Source of the DNA: Notolepis coatsorum
Lineage: Eukaryota > Chordata > Actinopteri > Aulopiformes > Paralepididae
Length of the DNA: 64,000 nt
Direction: 5' to 3'
Assembly: GCA_963971535.1 (NCBI GenBank)
Contig: OZ020585.1
Coordinates: 154,429,371-154,493,370, forward strand
Shown: piece by piece, positions 53,563-64,000 of the stretch
Position numbering within the stretch: position 1 is the stretch's first letter
Layout of the letters: the number at the start of each line of letters is the position of its first letter
The notes under the pieces: generated by a model
Databases searched by the model: none
Seen by the model: only the letters and a program-made list of their open reading frames with translations
Told to the model about the DNA's origin: nothing
Translations under genes and position numbers: made by a program

Positions 53563-54693
53563 ATGGTTAGGGATAAGGAAAAGACGGGAAAGAAACAAGA
53601 AACGGCAAAGCTAACGGCGCAGATTGAAACTCGGTCAAAGACAATGACAGGCGACGCTGTGGCAGATCCGTTGGTGAGCCCCGACGCGGGGAATATAGAG
53701 GAGAATACACAGGGACCAAAGACAATTGTCCCCGAGAGGGAGACAACAGATGACAACATAACAGGAACATCAGAAAAAAATACCGTGAAGGAAAAAGCAG
53801 GCGATTTTGAGAAGATAATAGCAAAATCATCCATCGGATCCCTCACTGCTCCAACAACATCAACTGACACAAGCAGTTCAATTACACAACCCGACTTCAA
53901 CTCTCTGACTATCCTGATAAAAGAACAGATGGTCGCTTTCAAAGCACACGTTGAACACATCGATACTAAATTCGAAGAGGTTATGAGAGCGGTCGCTTTA
54001 CAGTCCATGCGAATCACGACAGTGGAGAATTCGGTGACAGAAATCACAAAAGCAGTCAAGGCGAACGAAGGTGGCATGACAGAGATGGGACAAGAGATGG
54101 AAAGAGTGAAAGAGGAATATCGGAGGGAAATACAAGGGCTTAAAAACGAAGCGGCGGAGAGGCAACTAGAAACCCAACGCTACCACAGGCGGAATAACAT
54201 CCGCATTGTGGGGCTTGAAGAAGCAGTAAACTGCGAAGATCCCAACTTTCCAACAGTGTTATCAACGATTTTGAATAACATCGATACAAACAAAGTGCCA
54301 GAAGTGGATCAAGTTTACAGAATCGGTTCTCGGGGGCAAAGAATCAACGGGCCAAGAGTCATCATTGTCACCCTGCGGAAGACTACAACAAGGGATGACA
54401 TCATCAAATATGCTCGCAACCAACGTGGGAATCTGAAGTATGATGGTAAACCAATATTTATCTACGAAGATTTGAGCAAAGATGCCATCAACCGACGTCT
54501 ACCATACAAAGATGTGATGCAAAAGCTGTTCAAAGCCGGTTACAAGCCAAGGCTATCATACCCAGCGCTGTTATCATTCTTGGGCAGTGACGGTCGCAGG
54601 TCAGATATACACACACCTATGGAAGCTGAGGATTTTCTGAATCGAATTGGAGCAAATAACCCAAGGCAGGGCGAAAATGTCGGAAACATATAA
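53563..54693 (+). CDS. LINE ORF1 RNA-binding protein
   Basis: 376 codons. Residues 1-120 are basic and Ser/Thr-rich without a fold; about 120-205 has heptads (MVAFKAHVEHIDTKFEEVMR, later MGQEMERVKEEYRREIQGLK) that predict a coiled coil for trimerisation. From about 207, RRNNIRIVGLEE is the start of the L1 ORF1 RRM, with RVIIVTLRKTTTRDDIIKYA inside it, and the C-terminal domain has FIYEDLSKDAINRR. This is the L1 ORF1p plan (coiled coil, RRM, C-terminal domain). It would bind LINE RNA in the cytoplasm. The frame is intact. Confidence 0.8.
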   Translation: MVRDKEKTGKKQETAKLTAQIETRSKTMTGDAVADPLVSPDAGNIEENTQGPKTIVPERETTDDNITGTSEKNTVKEKAGDFEKIIAKSSIGSLTAPTTSTDTSSSITQPDFNSLTILIKEQMVAFKAHVEHIDTKFEEVMRAVALQSMRITTVENSVTEITKAVKANEGGMTEMGQEMERVKEEYRREIQGLKNEAAERQLETQRYHRRNNIRIVGLEEAVNCEDPNFPTVLSTILNNIDTNKVPEVDQVYRIGSRGQRINGPRVIIVTLRKTTTRDDIIKYARNQRGNLKYDGKPIFIYEDLSKDAINRRLPYKDVMQKLFKAGYKPRLSYPALLSFLGSDGRRSDIHTPMEAEDFLNRIGANNPRQGENVGNI

Positions 54694-55853
54694 GCCTCTT
54701 TCTCATTGTATACCAGTGTTAGAATGACTTTATTGTGTTCATCAAGGTAGCAGACAATATGCAAGCCGTCTATAACAATGTGTATTGTGTATAATACGAT
54801 TCATAATACATTATAATTTCAGACTCTGGTCTATGAGGAGACAAATACATATCATTGCAAAAAGATCTATCTGGAATATTCTGGGTTTATCGCTCAAATG
54901 CCCTGAGTCTCTTAGATCATTCTGGAACATAAAATAGTCTAGGCAATAGTATACTCTACAACCTTCTAGAATATAAGGCACCATGACAATGAAGCCTACA
55001 ACTCTAAAAATAAACATCCGGTGTGTATACACATAGCAGATAATAAATTAAATGAAGTTCTATCAATCTTTAATAATAGTTTAAAAATTAACCACACTTA
55101 AACGTATGAACACTACAAGGTTATTCTAACAATTTAAGTAATCACTCCATTGAGGGCACATTGAAGCTCTAAAAGGCGCTGTTTTTCTATCATATCTAAT
55201 ATGTTAATTCGAGACTAGGGGCTTCTCCACGTTGATAATTATTCTATCTCTCATTCCTTATCTATATCTTTCCATTGATTTTTATTTTATTTAATTTTTT
55301 CTTCTCATTACTCTATATTTTTTAAAAATATATTTTAACTTACATTGTTCTTTTCCAATGTTCTTCACATTAAGGTGTCAATATTGCTCTACAATCTTTT
55401 CCTTTTTTCCGTTTTTCCACACGTTAGTAGAGGGTTCAAATGAATATGTCGATAAAAGTTTATTCTCTTTTTTTTATTGTTTATTTTATTTTTTCTGTCA
55501 TTTATCACAACACTTCATTACAGTAAGGGAAGGGGCAAGACCAAAAGCGACATTCTATTGCAATAGAATGGAAATGTTAGATCCTATGGCAATTAGCATA
55601 GGTAGATTAAGATTACAATGCTCAGTTTGGGCAATCCGGTGGACTAGGGGAGAAAGTCAATCGCGGAGGATGTGTTCTTGGAACACAGGCCTGTACGACT
55701 TTCTGGGTGAGGGGAAATTAGGGGATTTTTATTTGTATATATATATGTTTTTAAGCTCAGCTCTCAACGGGACCTCATTAATTGGATGTACATCTATTGT
55801 AGCTTCACACTCCAGAAACATTACCAAAAACTACACAAAAACATGCATAGATT
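54694..55853 (+). other. Spacer between LINE ORF1 and ORF2
   Basis: AT-rich, with T-runs at 55270-55330 and 55455-55500. A 167-codon frame (55358-55861) overlaps the ORF2 start by 8 bases (atggctag: ORF2 start, then this frame's stop), but its sequence is low-complexity and resembles no protein I know. Confidence 0.5.
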
Positions 55854-58800
55854 ATGGCTAGTTTGAATATAATGGTATGGAACACCGGCGGGATAAACAA
55901 ACAACACAAACGCAAAAGCGTGCTCACACTGATGAAAAAAGAACATGTGGACGTGGCTCTATTAAGCGAAACGCACATTTTAGAGGAAGACATAAATACG
56001 TTAGCGGATAACATATACCATAATATTAGTCACTCTTCTTTTGTTACGAGAACTAGAGGGGTAGCCATAGTCGTCAGACGCAAATTAAATATCGAATTGA
56101 AAGGGGTATGGTCGGATGCTGAGGGGCGCATAACTATAGCTAGGATTATACACAATAACAGGAAAATTGCATTAGCAGCGGTATATGCCCCAAATTTGTA
56201 CGAAGTGGGTTTCTTCACTTCACTAACCGGAGAAATGTTAAACCATCCCGAATACTCATATATAATAGGAGCGGATTTTAATGCCATTTGGAACCCAAGG
56301 ATGGACAAAACTTACCTTACCTTTTCCAGCGAACAAAAAAATGCATCTAAAGCATTAAAAGATTGGTCGAAATCAACAGGGGTAACTGATTTATGGCGTT
56401 CACTTAACCCCATGACCCGCAAGTACTCCTGTCGTTTGTCGAGACACAACACACTATCCAGAATTGATTACGTCTTTGCATCCCCGAGAATATTTGATAA
56501 ATATGAAGTGGAAATGACACCCAATGCGCTATCAGATCACTGCTACTTAATCCTGAAAGCAACATTTGGTACACTATCTTCCCGGGCCCCAAGATGGCGT
56601 TTTAATTCTATGCTGCTTAACAACAATGAATTCATTACACAAATTAAAGAAGCTCTCACAATATTCCTACGGGATAATGCTAACTCGGTGCAAGATCCCA
56701 GAATATTATGGATGTCGGTAAAGACTATGATTAAGGATTTCTCGGATAGATTTTCCTCCATATTGCGCAAAAATCAAAACACAAAACTATCTGAAATGGA
56801 AACGCTTTACTCAACGCTTTTTAATTCTTTAAAATACAACAACTCTACTAGACTAGAAAACCAAGTAAACATTCTAAAGACAGAGATCAAAGCAATATAC
56901 AGACAAAAATCTGAATTGCAAATACGCAGCACAAGACAACAGCAGTACTTCCAAGGATCTAAACCTAGTCACCTATTAGCCATGCGACTAAGAATTAATG
57001 CAAAATTTGCAGATATAACTGCCATTAGGAAACAACAAACTCTAGTAACAGAACCCAAAATAATAAACGATACATTCAAAGAATTCTACTCCGATTTATA
57101 TAATTCAGAAACGACCTTTGATCAAGACAAATTAGACACATATCTTAATCAAATTACTCTCCCTAAAATTACGGAGGAAGACGCTAAACAGTTAGAAGTA
57201 CCGATCACATTAGAAGAACTCAAGGAGGCCATATCCGGAATGAAAAACGGCAAGGCTCCGGGAATTGACGGTATCCCATCAGAAATGTACATTTCTTGCT
57301 GGGACATATTTGGACCCTTATTACTAAATATGATCATATACTCAGTCAAAGAGGGAAGCTTCCATAAACACCAAAATACCGCACTTATTTCAGTTCTTCA
57401 CAAAAAAGACAAAGACCCCACTGAGTGCGGTAGTTACCGTCCTGTAAGCCTCCTCGGAACCGATGTCAAACTGTACTCTAAGATATTAGCCATCAGATTG
57501 CAAAAGCATATGACGTCTTTAGTTCATCCGGACCAAACAGGCTTCATAAAAGGTCGCCTGATCAATGATAACATAAGGCGAATACTGCACGTAATAGATG
57601 CTGACAAAGAGGACACCACACCTAAGGCGATACTATCCCTGGATGCTATGAAAGCATTTGACAGGTTAGAATGGTCGTTTATATGGGCAGTATTAGAAAG
57701 GATGGGGTTAGGAAAAGGATTCATTGATATGATTAAAGTACTATACAAGGACCCATCGGCCAGGATTACAACAGGCACATTCATCTCCGATATCTTTCCG
57801 GTATCACGCTCAGCCAGACAGGGTTGCCCTCTTAGTCCCGGACTATTCAATCTATCATTAGAACCTTTAGCACAATTTATAAGACAATCCCAACACATAG
57901 AACCAATAGTAATCAAGGGCACACATCTTAAAATTAGTTTATATGCGGACGACGTAATATTGTTCATGCAAAACCCCAACAACACATTGCCGCATATACT
58001 CAAGTTGATAGAAAACTTTGGTGATTTATCGGGATTTAAAATAAATTGGCCTAAGTCGGCGTTTCTTCCTCTTAACACCAGTGCAAAAAAAGACACAACC
58101 CTCCCAGGTGCGATACCCATGGTCAAACATTTCAGATGCTTGGGTGTGGAAATATTTCCCACCATAAGACAAACGGTGAAGCACAATTACACAAAAATAC
58201 AGAACAAAATCAAAGACGACCTGGACAGGTGGGCAAAACTTAAAAACTCAGTACAGGCAAGGGTATCAATAGTTAAGATGGATGTATTACCAAGAATCAA
58301 TTTCTTCAGCTCAATGCTTCCGTTACCTCCTCCAGAGGGCTACTGGAAAAGATTACAAACCTCCACATACAAATTTATTTGGAATAACAAACCACCTCGC
58401 ATAAAAAGATCCACCGCACAGAGAAATAAAGCAGACGGTGGCATGGCAGTCCCAGACTTTTTACAATATTTTAAGGCCTTCACTTTAAGACCAGTGAAGA
58501 TATGGTCTGACCCCCAGGCTTTGGTATCTTGGAGAGAATTAGAAGAAAACATGGTAGCCCCACAGAGACTGGAAGACATAGCACACACTAAAATTTCAAT
58601 CAAGCATTGTGAGCGAGAATTTGGCCCAATAATTACCCATGCAATCAGAACATGGCGGGAAACACAAAAGAAATATCCTAACCCTCAAGAATGGCATAAT
58701 CACACTCCCATATTCAATAACAATGCACTCCTAATGGGAAAACAACCTATAAGATTCCCTATATGGGAAGAGAAAGGCATACACTCATTAGGGGATATTT

Positions 58801-59618
58801 TTAATAACAAGGGCCTCTGTAGTTATGTCGAAATATGCATAAAGTTTAACCTCACCGAGTCCACATGGCTTTTTTACATACAGTTACGACTTTGTATGAG
58901 ATCTCACGGTGTTCCATTACTCGTACCAATTGAACACCACAGATACCACAAATTTTTCTATGAAAGAGATACATTGGGAGGTTTTGTATCAAGTTTTTAT
59001 TATCAATTACTAACGTCCTCGTATGAAACCCTTTAAATAGACACTGTCTGGAGGAGGGATATACCAGACCTGGAATATGACTTTGATTGGCAAGGAGCCT
59101 GGGAAAATGTCCGACTTACATCAAGGAACCCGGATCATCAACAAATCAATCTGAACTATATTCACAGGACATACTTGACTCCTATAAGGCTGTGCAAAAT
59201 GGGGCTTATACAAGACTCCAAATGCTCCCAATGTACAAATGGGAACGAAGGAACATTTATGCACATGTATTGGGACTGCCCACCAGTTAAGGCATTCTGG
59301 AAAGATGTGTCCCAACAATTATCAACACTCGTATTTTGGAATATACCTGTACACCCCGCGGTATTACTATTGAATGATGTTTTTGAGTTTGCAGTGAATC
59401 CACAACTAAAAAGATTGGTTTTATCGGGTATCACAGTAGCTAAAAAACTGATCGCATCACGTTGGTTTCAACCGGAAAAAATGTGCCGAAAAGTGTGGTT
59501 TCTTACATATCTTGATGTGATATATCAAGAAATATCTACAGCAAGAATTCTTGGGATCAATGAATCCAAAATGTCAATGTGGTTAGAAGTGGTGGAGAGA
59601 ATAAAAGCTAGCTTATAA
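55854..59618 (+). pseudogene. LINE ORF2 endonuclease/reverse transcriptase with one premature stop
   Basis: 1,254 codons in one frame with a single internal TAA at 59034-59036 (after SSYETL); the remaining 194 codons continue in phase. Residues 1-235 are an APE-type endonuclease: MVWNTGGI, LLSETHI, IIGADFNAIW, SRIDYVFAS and LSDHCY give the catalytic Asn, Glu, Asp/Asn and Asp-His. Reverse transcriptase follows from about 440: GKAPGIDGIPSEMY, YRPVSLLGTDVKLYSKILA, motif A LSLDAMKAFDRLEW, motif B RQGCPLSPGLFN, motif C SLYADDVILF. The C-terminus after the stop has CSQCTNGNEGTFMHMYWDC, the Cys-His knuckle of L1/Tx1 ORF2. The upstream 1,060 residues contain all catalytic parts, so only the C-terminal knuckle is lost. 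L1 versus Tx1 branch undecided. Confidence 0.85.
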
Positions 59619-59957
59619 TGGTGGTGTCTGGTTAGGAGTGAGGGATAATGGAGGTACTATCCAAGAGGGGGTCTGGGAGGGGGGGGGTTGAGCTGGAGCA
59701 TATGTGTGTAGGGTTTTAGAAAATAGGTATTAGGGGTATATTATATACTAACATTTATATAATTGTAATTTCGTTGGATATACACTGTATACGGCTAAAA
59801 TGTTATTATAGACTATTTTTGTTTTATCCTGTTTCTGTACTTGCATATATTATAACCACCTTTACTGAAAGTTTCATTATGCATTGTGTGTTGAGTACTG
59901 ACTTTTAATAACTTTTTGTTCTGCAATAATAATAAAAAAAAAAAAAAAAAAAAAAAA

Positions 59958-60187
59958 TGTTGTTTATGAGGACAACCAAGGTACTATTGCCATTGCGAGA
60001 AACCCTGTGTGCCGACAGAGGTGTAAGCATATGGACATAAAGTACCATTTCATCAGATCTGTCATCAGAGAAGAAAGAATGACACTGATTTATTGTCAAA
60101 CAGATGACATGGTAGCAGACGCTATGACGAAACCTGCTTCCAAACTGAAATTGAAAAGATTTGCAGAGGTTATGTTTGGTGTGTAAA
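59958..60187 (+). pseudogene. pol: Copia RNase H, second part
   Basis: Directly after the LINE poly(A): VVYEDNQGTIAIARNP, CKHMDIKYHFIRSVI, DDMVADAMTKPASKLKLKRF and a TAA at 60185. These are the C-terminal RNase H motifs of Copia (EDNQ, KHIDIKYHF-like, ADxxTKP) and complete the domain begun at 53042. Confidence 0.8.
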
Positions 60188-60280
60188 TATTGAATGTCAT
60201 ACTCTTTTTGATGTTCTAAGACTGTGTTATTTCCTTTGTAAATTGTTTTGATGAGTCCATACAGAATGTTAAGCAACCAT

Positions 60281-60289
60281 AAGTGGGAG
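60281..60289 (+). promoter_or_regulatory. Polypurine tract of the Copia element
   Basis: aagtgggag directly before the tgttgaatata start of the 3' LTR; the usual plus-strand primer position. Confidence 0.6.
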
Positions 60290-60613
60290 TGTTGAATATA
60301 AAGGGTGTATGTATGGTTGTAACTGACTGCAATTGCTCTCTACTTCCCTCATGACTGCATGTATATCTGTGTCCACTGGAGGGCGCTGTAGTCGGAGCGT
60401 CTACTGTCTACACCAGGTTGGGACTATATAAACCTTGGTTCCCTCCTACTGTTCCTTCTTCTCACTTCTGCCCCTCCAGGAGAGGAGATCATATGTGCTG
60501 CTGTATTATGAGACTACATGATGAATAAACCGCTGCCAGCAGAGCAAGGCCAAAGATAGAATACCATGCCTCTTGTATACATTATTGTCGCCCCATTGCC
60601 AAATCTGTTAACA
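60290..60613 (+). repeat. 3' LTR of the Copia element
   Basis: Starts tgttgaatataaagggtg and ends aaatctgttaaca (TG...CA), 324 bp. Contains ggactatataaaccttgg (TATA) and gatgaataaaccgctgcc, a likely poly(A) signal. Confidence 0.8.
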
Positions 60614-61110
60614 AAGACATTTATGACATACAAGTATACAGTACTGTGGGTAGGGCGTTCCACATTGTTGTGGCATAATTGTGAAACGTGTTTAGTCCCT
60701 TGTTTGAGCCGAATCTGGTTTGAACATGATTTGTGGAACTCCCTCTGGTGTTGTGGTCCTGGAATTCACTGACCTTTGGGAAGTATTTCGACATACAGAC
60801 CAGGCCCATTGCGGTACAAGAATCTTGTTCGTTGGTTGACTTTTTTGATTACATTGATTGCCAATATTGTCACCCACTGTAACAGAGAAGCCGTCGCAAT
60901 TATGCCACAACAATGTGGAACGCCCTACCCACAGCAGTAAAATAATGTGAATCCCTACCCTCCTACCCTTGAAAATGGGGGACCCTGATGCAAACAAGAC
61001 GAAAGTCTTTCTCTGGTCTGCATCCCCTTAACAATTGTGTGTATTGAGCTGTACTGTATTGTACCCATTCTACAATCTGTTAATATAATTTTCAATCAAT
61101 ACTTTTTTTT
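60614..61110. mobile_element. Rearranged LINE family A pieces
   Basis: 60650-60900 matches the C-terminal coding part on the minus strand (WNALPTV, then FGSNKGLNTFHNYATTMW); 60895-61100 matches coding end and 3' UTR on the plus strand, skipping the poly-C region, and ends ttctacaatctgttaatata + attttcaatcaat. Two opposite pieces joined head to head, as in twin-priming or recombination. Confidence 0.6.
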
Positions 61111-61480
61111 AAGGAGCAGCATTACTGTTTATTTGTTTACTAGCAAAGGATCCCCATTAGCTGACGTCAACTAGTCTTCCTGGGGTCCGAGACAACATTA
61201 AAACATTACAACATATACATTGCAATTAAAACATAATACAATTAAAACATAGCAAGACATACCACGTATTTTCTCAACACTCTGCGAACTAAGACGTTCA
61301 TGCATTTGAACAACACTAGTCCTATATGAACAACCAAGAACGAGTTTTGCTGCCTTATTTTGTACCACTTGTAACCTATTTAGCAACTGTTTTGAAGCAG
61401 AAGCCCACACTACAGAACAGTAATCCAAGTGGCACAAAACAGCTCTACCCATTTTAAAAACAGTTTTGTTTATGTGGTCA
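61111..61480 (-). mobile_element. 5'-truncated LINE fragment
   Basis: Minus frame 61452-61198: LCHLDYCSVVWASASKQLLN, LQVVQNKAAKLVLGCSYRTS, MHERLSSQSVEKI. The 3' side reads (minus) ggaccccaggaagactagt and agctaatggggatcc, a 3' UTR frequent in fish LINEs. Confidence 0.65.
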
Positions 61481-61484
61481 GACC

Positions 61485-61575
61485 ATGATAAAGTACTATT
61501 TTTGTATCACAAACAGTACTGTATTTTCAAATCTGGTATGTCATAAATGTATAGATATAGCAGACTTTTTGTTAT
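61485..61575 (+). mobile_element. LINE family A 3' UTR fragment
   Basis: tatcacaaacagtactgtat and tatgtcataaatgtatagat match the family; it then jumps to a different part of the family (ttgttattacattggatgcc, compare 9545-9570). Confidence 0.55.
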
Positions 61576-61739
61576 TACATTGGATGCCATTTTGTCACAG
61601 GAAAGATGAGATCTGTATCAACCAGACGCATTTGACACCAAGAATCCTCCCTGCCCCCTCTCCTTCACATGTCTCTCTCACCTCTAAATAATGAGGTGTT
61701 AATAGGTGTTACATTCTTCATACAGGGGGTGGTGATAAT

Positions 61740-62325
61740 AGTTACCGAACGTGTTATAAAGCAATTTAGACTGGGATGGATGGATGGATGGATGGATGGA
61801 TGGATGGTTTGATTGATTGTTTTATTGTTTGTTTGATTGATTGTTTGATGGTTTGATTGATTGATTGTTTGATGGTTTGATTGATTGATTGTTTGATGGT
61901 TTGTTTGATTGATTGTTTGATGGTTTGATTGATTGATTGTTTGATGGTTTGATTGATTGATTGTTTGATGGTTTGTTTGATTGATTGTTTGATGGTTTGA
62001 TTGATTGATTGTTTGATGGTTTGATTGATTGTTTGATGGTTTGATTGATTGATTGTTTGATGGTTTGATTGATTGATTGTTTGATGGTTTGTTTGATTGA
62101 TTGTTTGATGGTTTGATTGATTGATTGTTTGATGGTTTGTTTGATTGATTGTTTGATGGTTTGTTTGATTGGTTGTTTGATGGTTTGATTGATTGATTGT
62201 TTGATGGTTTGTTTGATTGATTGTTTGATGGTTTGATTGATTGTTTGATTGATTGTTTGATGGTTTGATTGATTGATTGTTTGATGGTTTGTTTGATTGA
62301 TTGTTTGATGGTTTGATTGATTGAC
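61740..62325. repeat. Minisatellite ttgattgattgtttgatggt
   Basis: About 20 copies of a 20-28 bp unit. It is introduced by cgaacgtgttataaagcaat + ttagactggg and (gatg)n, matching 38165-38215 in the piggyBac element. Long NQTIKQSI frames in all three minus-strand phases are artefacts. Confidence 0.85.
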
Positions 62326-63907
62326 CATTCGTCACCAAGCTTGCTACCGGCGGGAGAGGCCTCGTTTTCCAGTGCCCCATCTGTACAATCCTCACCCATT
62401 ACATACCAGCAGCCAACTGCAGATAACGGTAGTCAGTCCTACTGTGCACAGGCCAGTAAGTCCCCTCACAGAAGTGAAAGCTTAATCGCTCTCAAAGATC
62501 TAGCTCTTCTCCAGAGAAAGGAGTTTAAGATACATGGAGGCCAGATAGGGGATAGTGCATCTGACATTAGTTATGGTAATATCTGTAAACAGATAACCAA
62601 GGGACTAAAAGAAAAACACACTGAGGGTGAAGTTATCCGAGCAGTGCTGCACATCATCAAACCTGGCAACTTTAAGGACATGTTGATTAGCAAAGATGAA
62701 CTGACCGTGACAGAGCTTAAAAGCTTCCTACAGTCACACCTGGGAGAGAAGAATACAACGGAACTCTTCCAAGAACTGATAAATGCACGGCAGCATGAAC
62801 AAGAAACACCACAGAAGTTCCTCTACCGGATGATGGGGCTCAAGCAAAAAGTGGTCTCCACATCAAAACAGATAGACACTGACATAAAATATGAGGCAGG
62901 AACTGTACAGAATGTGTTACGTTCTGGTTCGCTGACTGCTGTCTGAGAACCACCCACCATTCTGACACCTGTCACTTGGCTCTTGTCACTTGTCTCCCCT
63001 GTCACTTAGTGTATGGGTCTCCTGATTGGCTGTCACGGGGGTGTGTGTGGTATGTCGGAATGTGGTCTTTATTTAACCCTTCTCTCGTTGTTTGCTCTTC
63101 GTCAGGTCTTCATTATAATGTTCGGAGATAACGTGGGCGGTTCCGGTTTCTGGACCCCATTAAGCTTCATATAATTCCCTCTATCTATCTTGCCACTCTG
63201 CGAATGTATCCTAGTATTACTCTTTGTGTTCTTTACTATTAAACTGACCCTACTTAAGACTACACCTTCTCCGTCTCCTTGATTGCATACCACAACTGGA
63301 ACTCACCTACCTCCATCCTGACAAGAATGTATTCCTCCACACCATCTACCAGGGTCTACGAGAGAAGCACGATGACATCCGGACGGAGCTTAAGCCATTG
63401 CTCTCTAACCCAACAATCACAGATGAGGCGCTGTTGAGGTAAGTCATCAAAACGACCAGTGAAGTGAGTGAAAGGAGACGTCGACTGGGTCAGAGCACAC
63501 ATAGCAAAGTGACCTACGCTCACAGCGGGCAAGTTGACACAGACCAGTCAACCAAAGATAAGGAAGACACTAACCGCTTAGACAGGGATGAGGAAGTCCA
63601 ACGACTGAGTGCCCAGATACAGGCGTTAACACGAATGGTGGAATCCCTAAAACCGCCACAAGCAGCGTCAAAGCCAGCCACACCCCAGCGCCCACCTGAA
63701 CATTCATGCTACTGTGCGAGTTCCCAGGCAAGACGAACACCACAGAGAAAGGGAACGTATGGCTGTCCTACCTGTGTTGAACAGAACTTACCAAACTGTA
63801 ATCATTGCTTTGCATGTGGTGAAGAGGGACACCGTGCGTTGGGGTGCCTTAAAAGGTTCAAGTCGTCGGGAAACCAGCTGCGGTCACGGCAGAGGGACAA
63901 CCAGTGA
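62317..63907 (+). pseudogene. gag: LTR-retrotransposon Gag, interrupted by a solo LTR and a stop
   Basis: Two separated parts of one Gag: 62317-62914 (LLQRKEFKIHGGQIGDSASD, VIRAVLHIIKPGNFKDML, SFLQSHLGEKNTTELFQEL, QKFLYRMMGLKQKVV) and, after a 409-bp LTR insertion, 63324-63907 (LHTIYQGLREKHDDIRTELK, then a TAA at 63439-63441, then RRRRLGQSTHSK and a zinc knuckle CFACGEEGHRALGC). The sense resumes exactly at the insertion site. It resembles a Gag common in fish LTR elements, which I take to be Ty3/Gypsy-like without certainty. The start is uncertain because the minisatellite runs into the frame; pol would lie beyond the window. Confidence 0.65.
62915..63323. repeat. Solo LTR with 6-bp target duplication
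   Basis: Starts tgttacgttctggttcgc and ends cctccatcctgaca (TG...CA). agaatg lies on both sides (62909-62914, 63324-63329). It contains ctttatttaaccc and ttctttactattaaactg, possible promoter and polyadenylation elements. No internal region, so it arose by recombination between two LTRs. Confidence 0.75.
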
Positions 63908-64000
63908 TCGGCCCCAAACCCCAGTCCCACTCAGGAGTGCGCAGAACTGATTCAGCCCCATATAATGGTCACTTCCCTGTCGCCCCTCACTCACCTACCA
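63908..64000 (+). other. Edge of window after Gag
   Basis: 93 bp without a frame I can read; probably the start of the pol region of the same element. Confidence 0.3.

Larger units (their letters stand above)
53386..59957 (+). mobile_element. Nearly full-length L1/Tx1-like LINE inserted in Copia RNase H
   Basis: Starts within a few bases of 53386 (tataagaaaactgacttccg), with a 5' UTR of about 175 bp, ORF1 (53563-54693), a 1.16-kb AT-rich spacer, ORF2 (55854-59618), a 310-bp 3' UTR and poly(A) (59934-59957, preceded by aataat). The RNase H frame of the Copia element continues on the other side at 59958. Because the host sequence ends in atg on both sides I cannot fix the target duplication beyond atg. 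Confidence 0.8.
51091..60613 (+). mobile_element. Copia (Ty1-type) LTR retrotransposon, internally deleted and split by a LINE
   Basis: 5' LTR remnant (51091-51304), primer-binding site, gag, protease and gag-pre-integrase remnant, then a jump to RNase H, and a full 3' LTR (60290-60613). Integrase and reverse transcriptase are absent between about 53038 and 53042. The RNase H region is split by an L1-like element (about 53386-59957). The purine tract aagtgggag precedes the 3' LTR. Confidence 0.8.

Noticed and set aside
61665..62399. Frames of up to 244 codons rich in N, Q, S, I, K (NQTIKQSI)
   Set aside because: All three minus-strand phases are open over the same minisatellite, which is expected from tgattgattg-type repeats and not from selection on a protein.

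Overview
The window reads as a transposon-saturated stretch of a vertebrate genome, most likely a teleost fish. Reasons: many LINE tails with the fish-typical ending 'gtcgctttggataaaagc', THAP/Kolobok-like, piggyBac, Copia and L1/Tx1-like elements side by side, spliceosomal introns with gtaagt donors, abundant microsatellites and no prokaryotic gene organisation. I see no convincing single-copy host gene; nearly everything I can support is mobile DNA or satellite.

Layout. 1-2.5 kb: minus-strand C2H2 zinc-finger gene of a transposon-like family, broken by one base and cut by the window edge. 3.9-5.7 kb: 1.8-kb inverted-repeat element with a 9-bp target duplication and two internal 75-bp-arm palindromes. 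7-10.2 kb: nested 5'-truncated LINEs. 10.2-15.5 kb: minisatellites of about 43 and 48 bp with 316-bp and 1,773-bp higher-order units. 15.6-17 kb: LINE ends. 17.1-20.3 kb: spliced-gene-like exons followed by eight copies of a 256-bp exon-plus-intron unit. 20.3-22.8 kb: LINE pieces and a satellite that appears to have grown out of a LINE 3' UTR. 24.3-25.7 kb: non-autonomous inverted-repeat transposon carrying tRNA-like sequences. 28.1-29.7 kb: 84-bp satellite. 29.9-33.3 kb: tandemly duplicated, unrecognised minus-strand gene with five tiny exons all in phase 1, its own TATA box and two alternative last exons.

33.3-49.1 kb is the centrepiece. A Kolobok-like transposon bounded by TTAA and short inverted ends carries (i) an 11-exon THAP/DDE transposase gene that I can splice into an intact 699-codon frame, and (ii) on the opposite strand a three-exon gene for a P2X7 'ballast' (P2RX7_C) type cysteine domain, broken by a LINE tail with a 7-bp target duplication. 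Inside the last intron of the transposase gene sits, in antisense, a complete 8,982-bp piggyBac element with TTAA duplications, 15-bp inverted ends and a six-exon transposase whose frame is also intact.

51.1-60.6 kb: Copia-type LTR element with a primer-binding site matching the anticodon region of initiator tRNA-Met; it has lost integrase and reverse transcriptase and is split in its RNase H domain by a nearly full-length L1/Tx1-like LINE (two ORFs, one premature stop). 61.1-64 kb: LINE pieces, a TTGA-type minisatellite related to one inside the piggyBac element, and an LTR-retrotransposon gag broken by a stop and by a 409-bp solo LTR with a 6-bp target duplication. Exon joins, families and boundaries were worked out by eye; no search or alignment was run.
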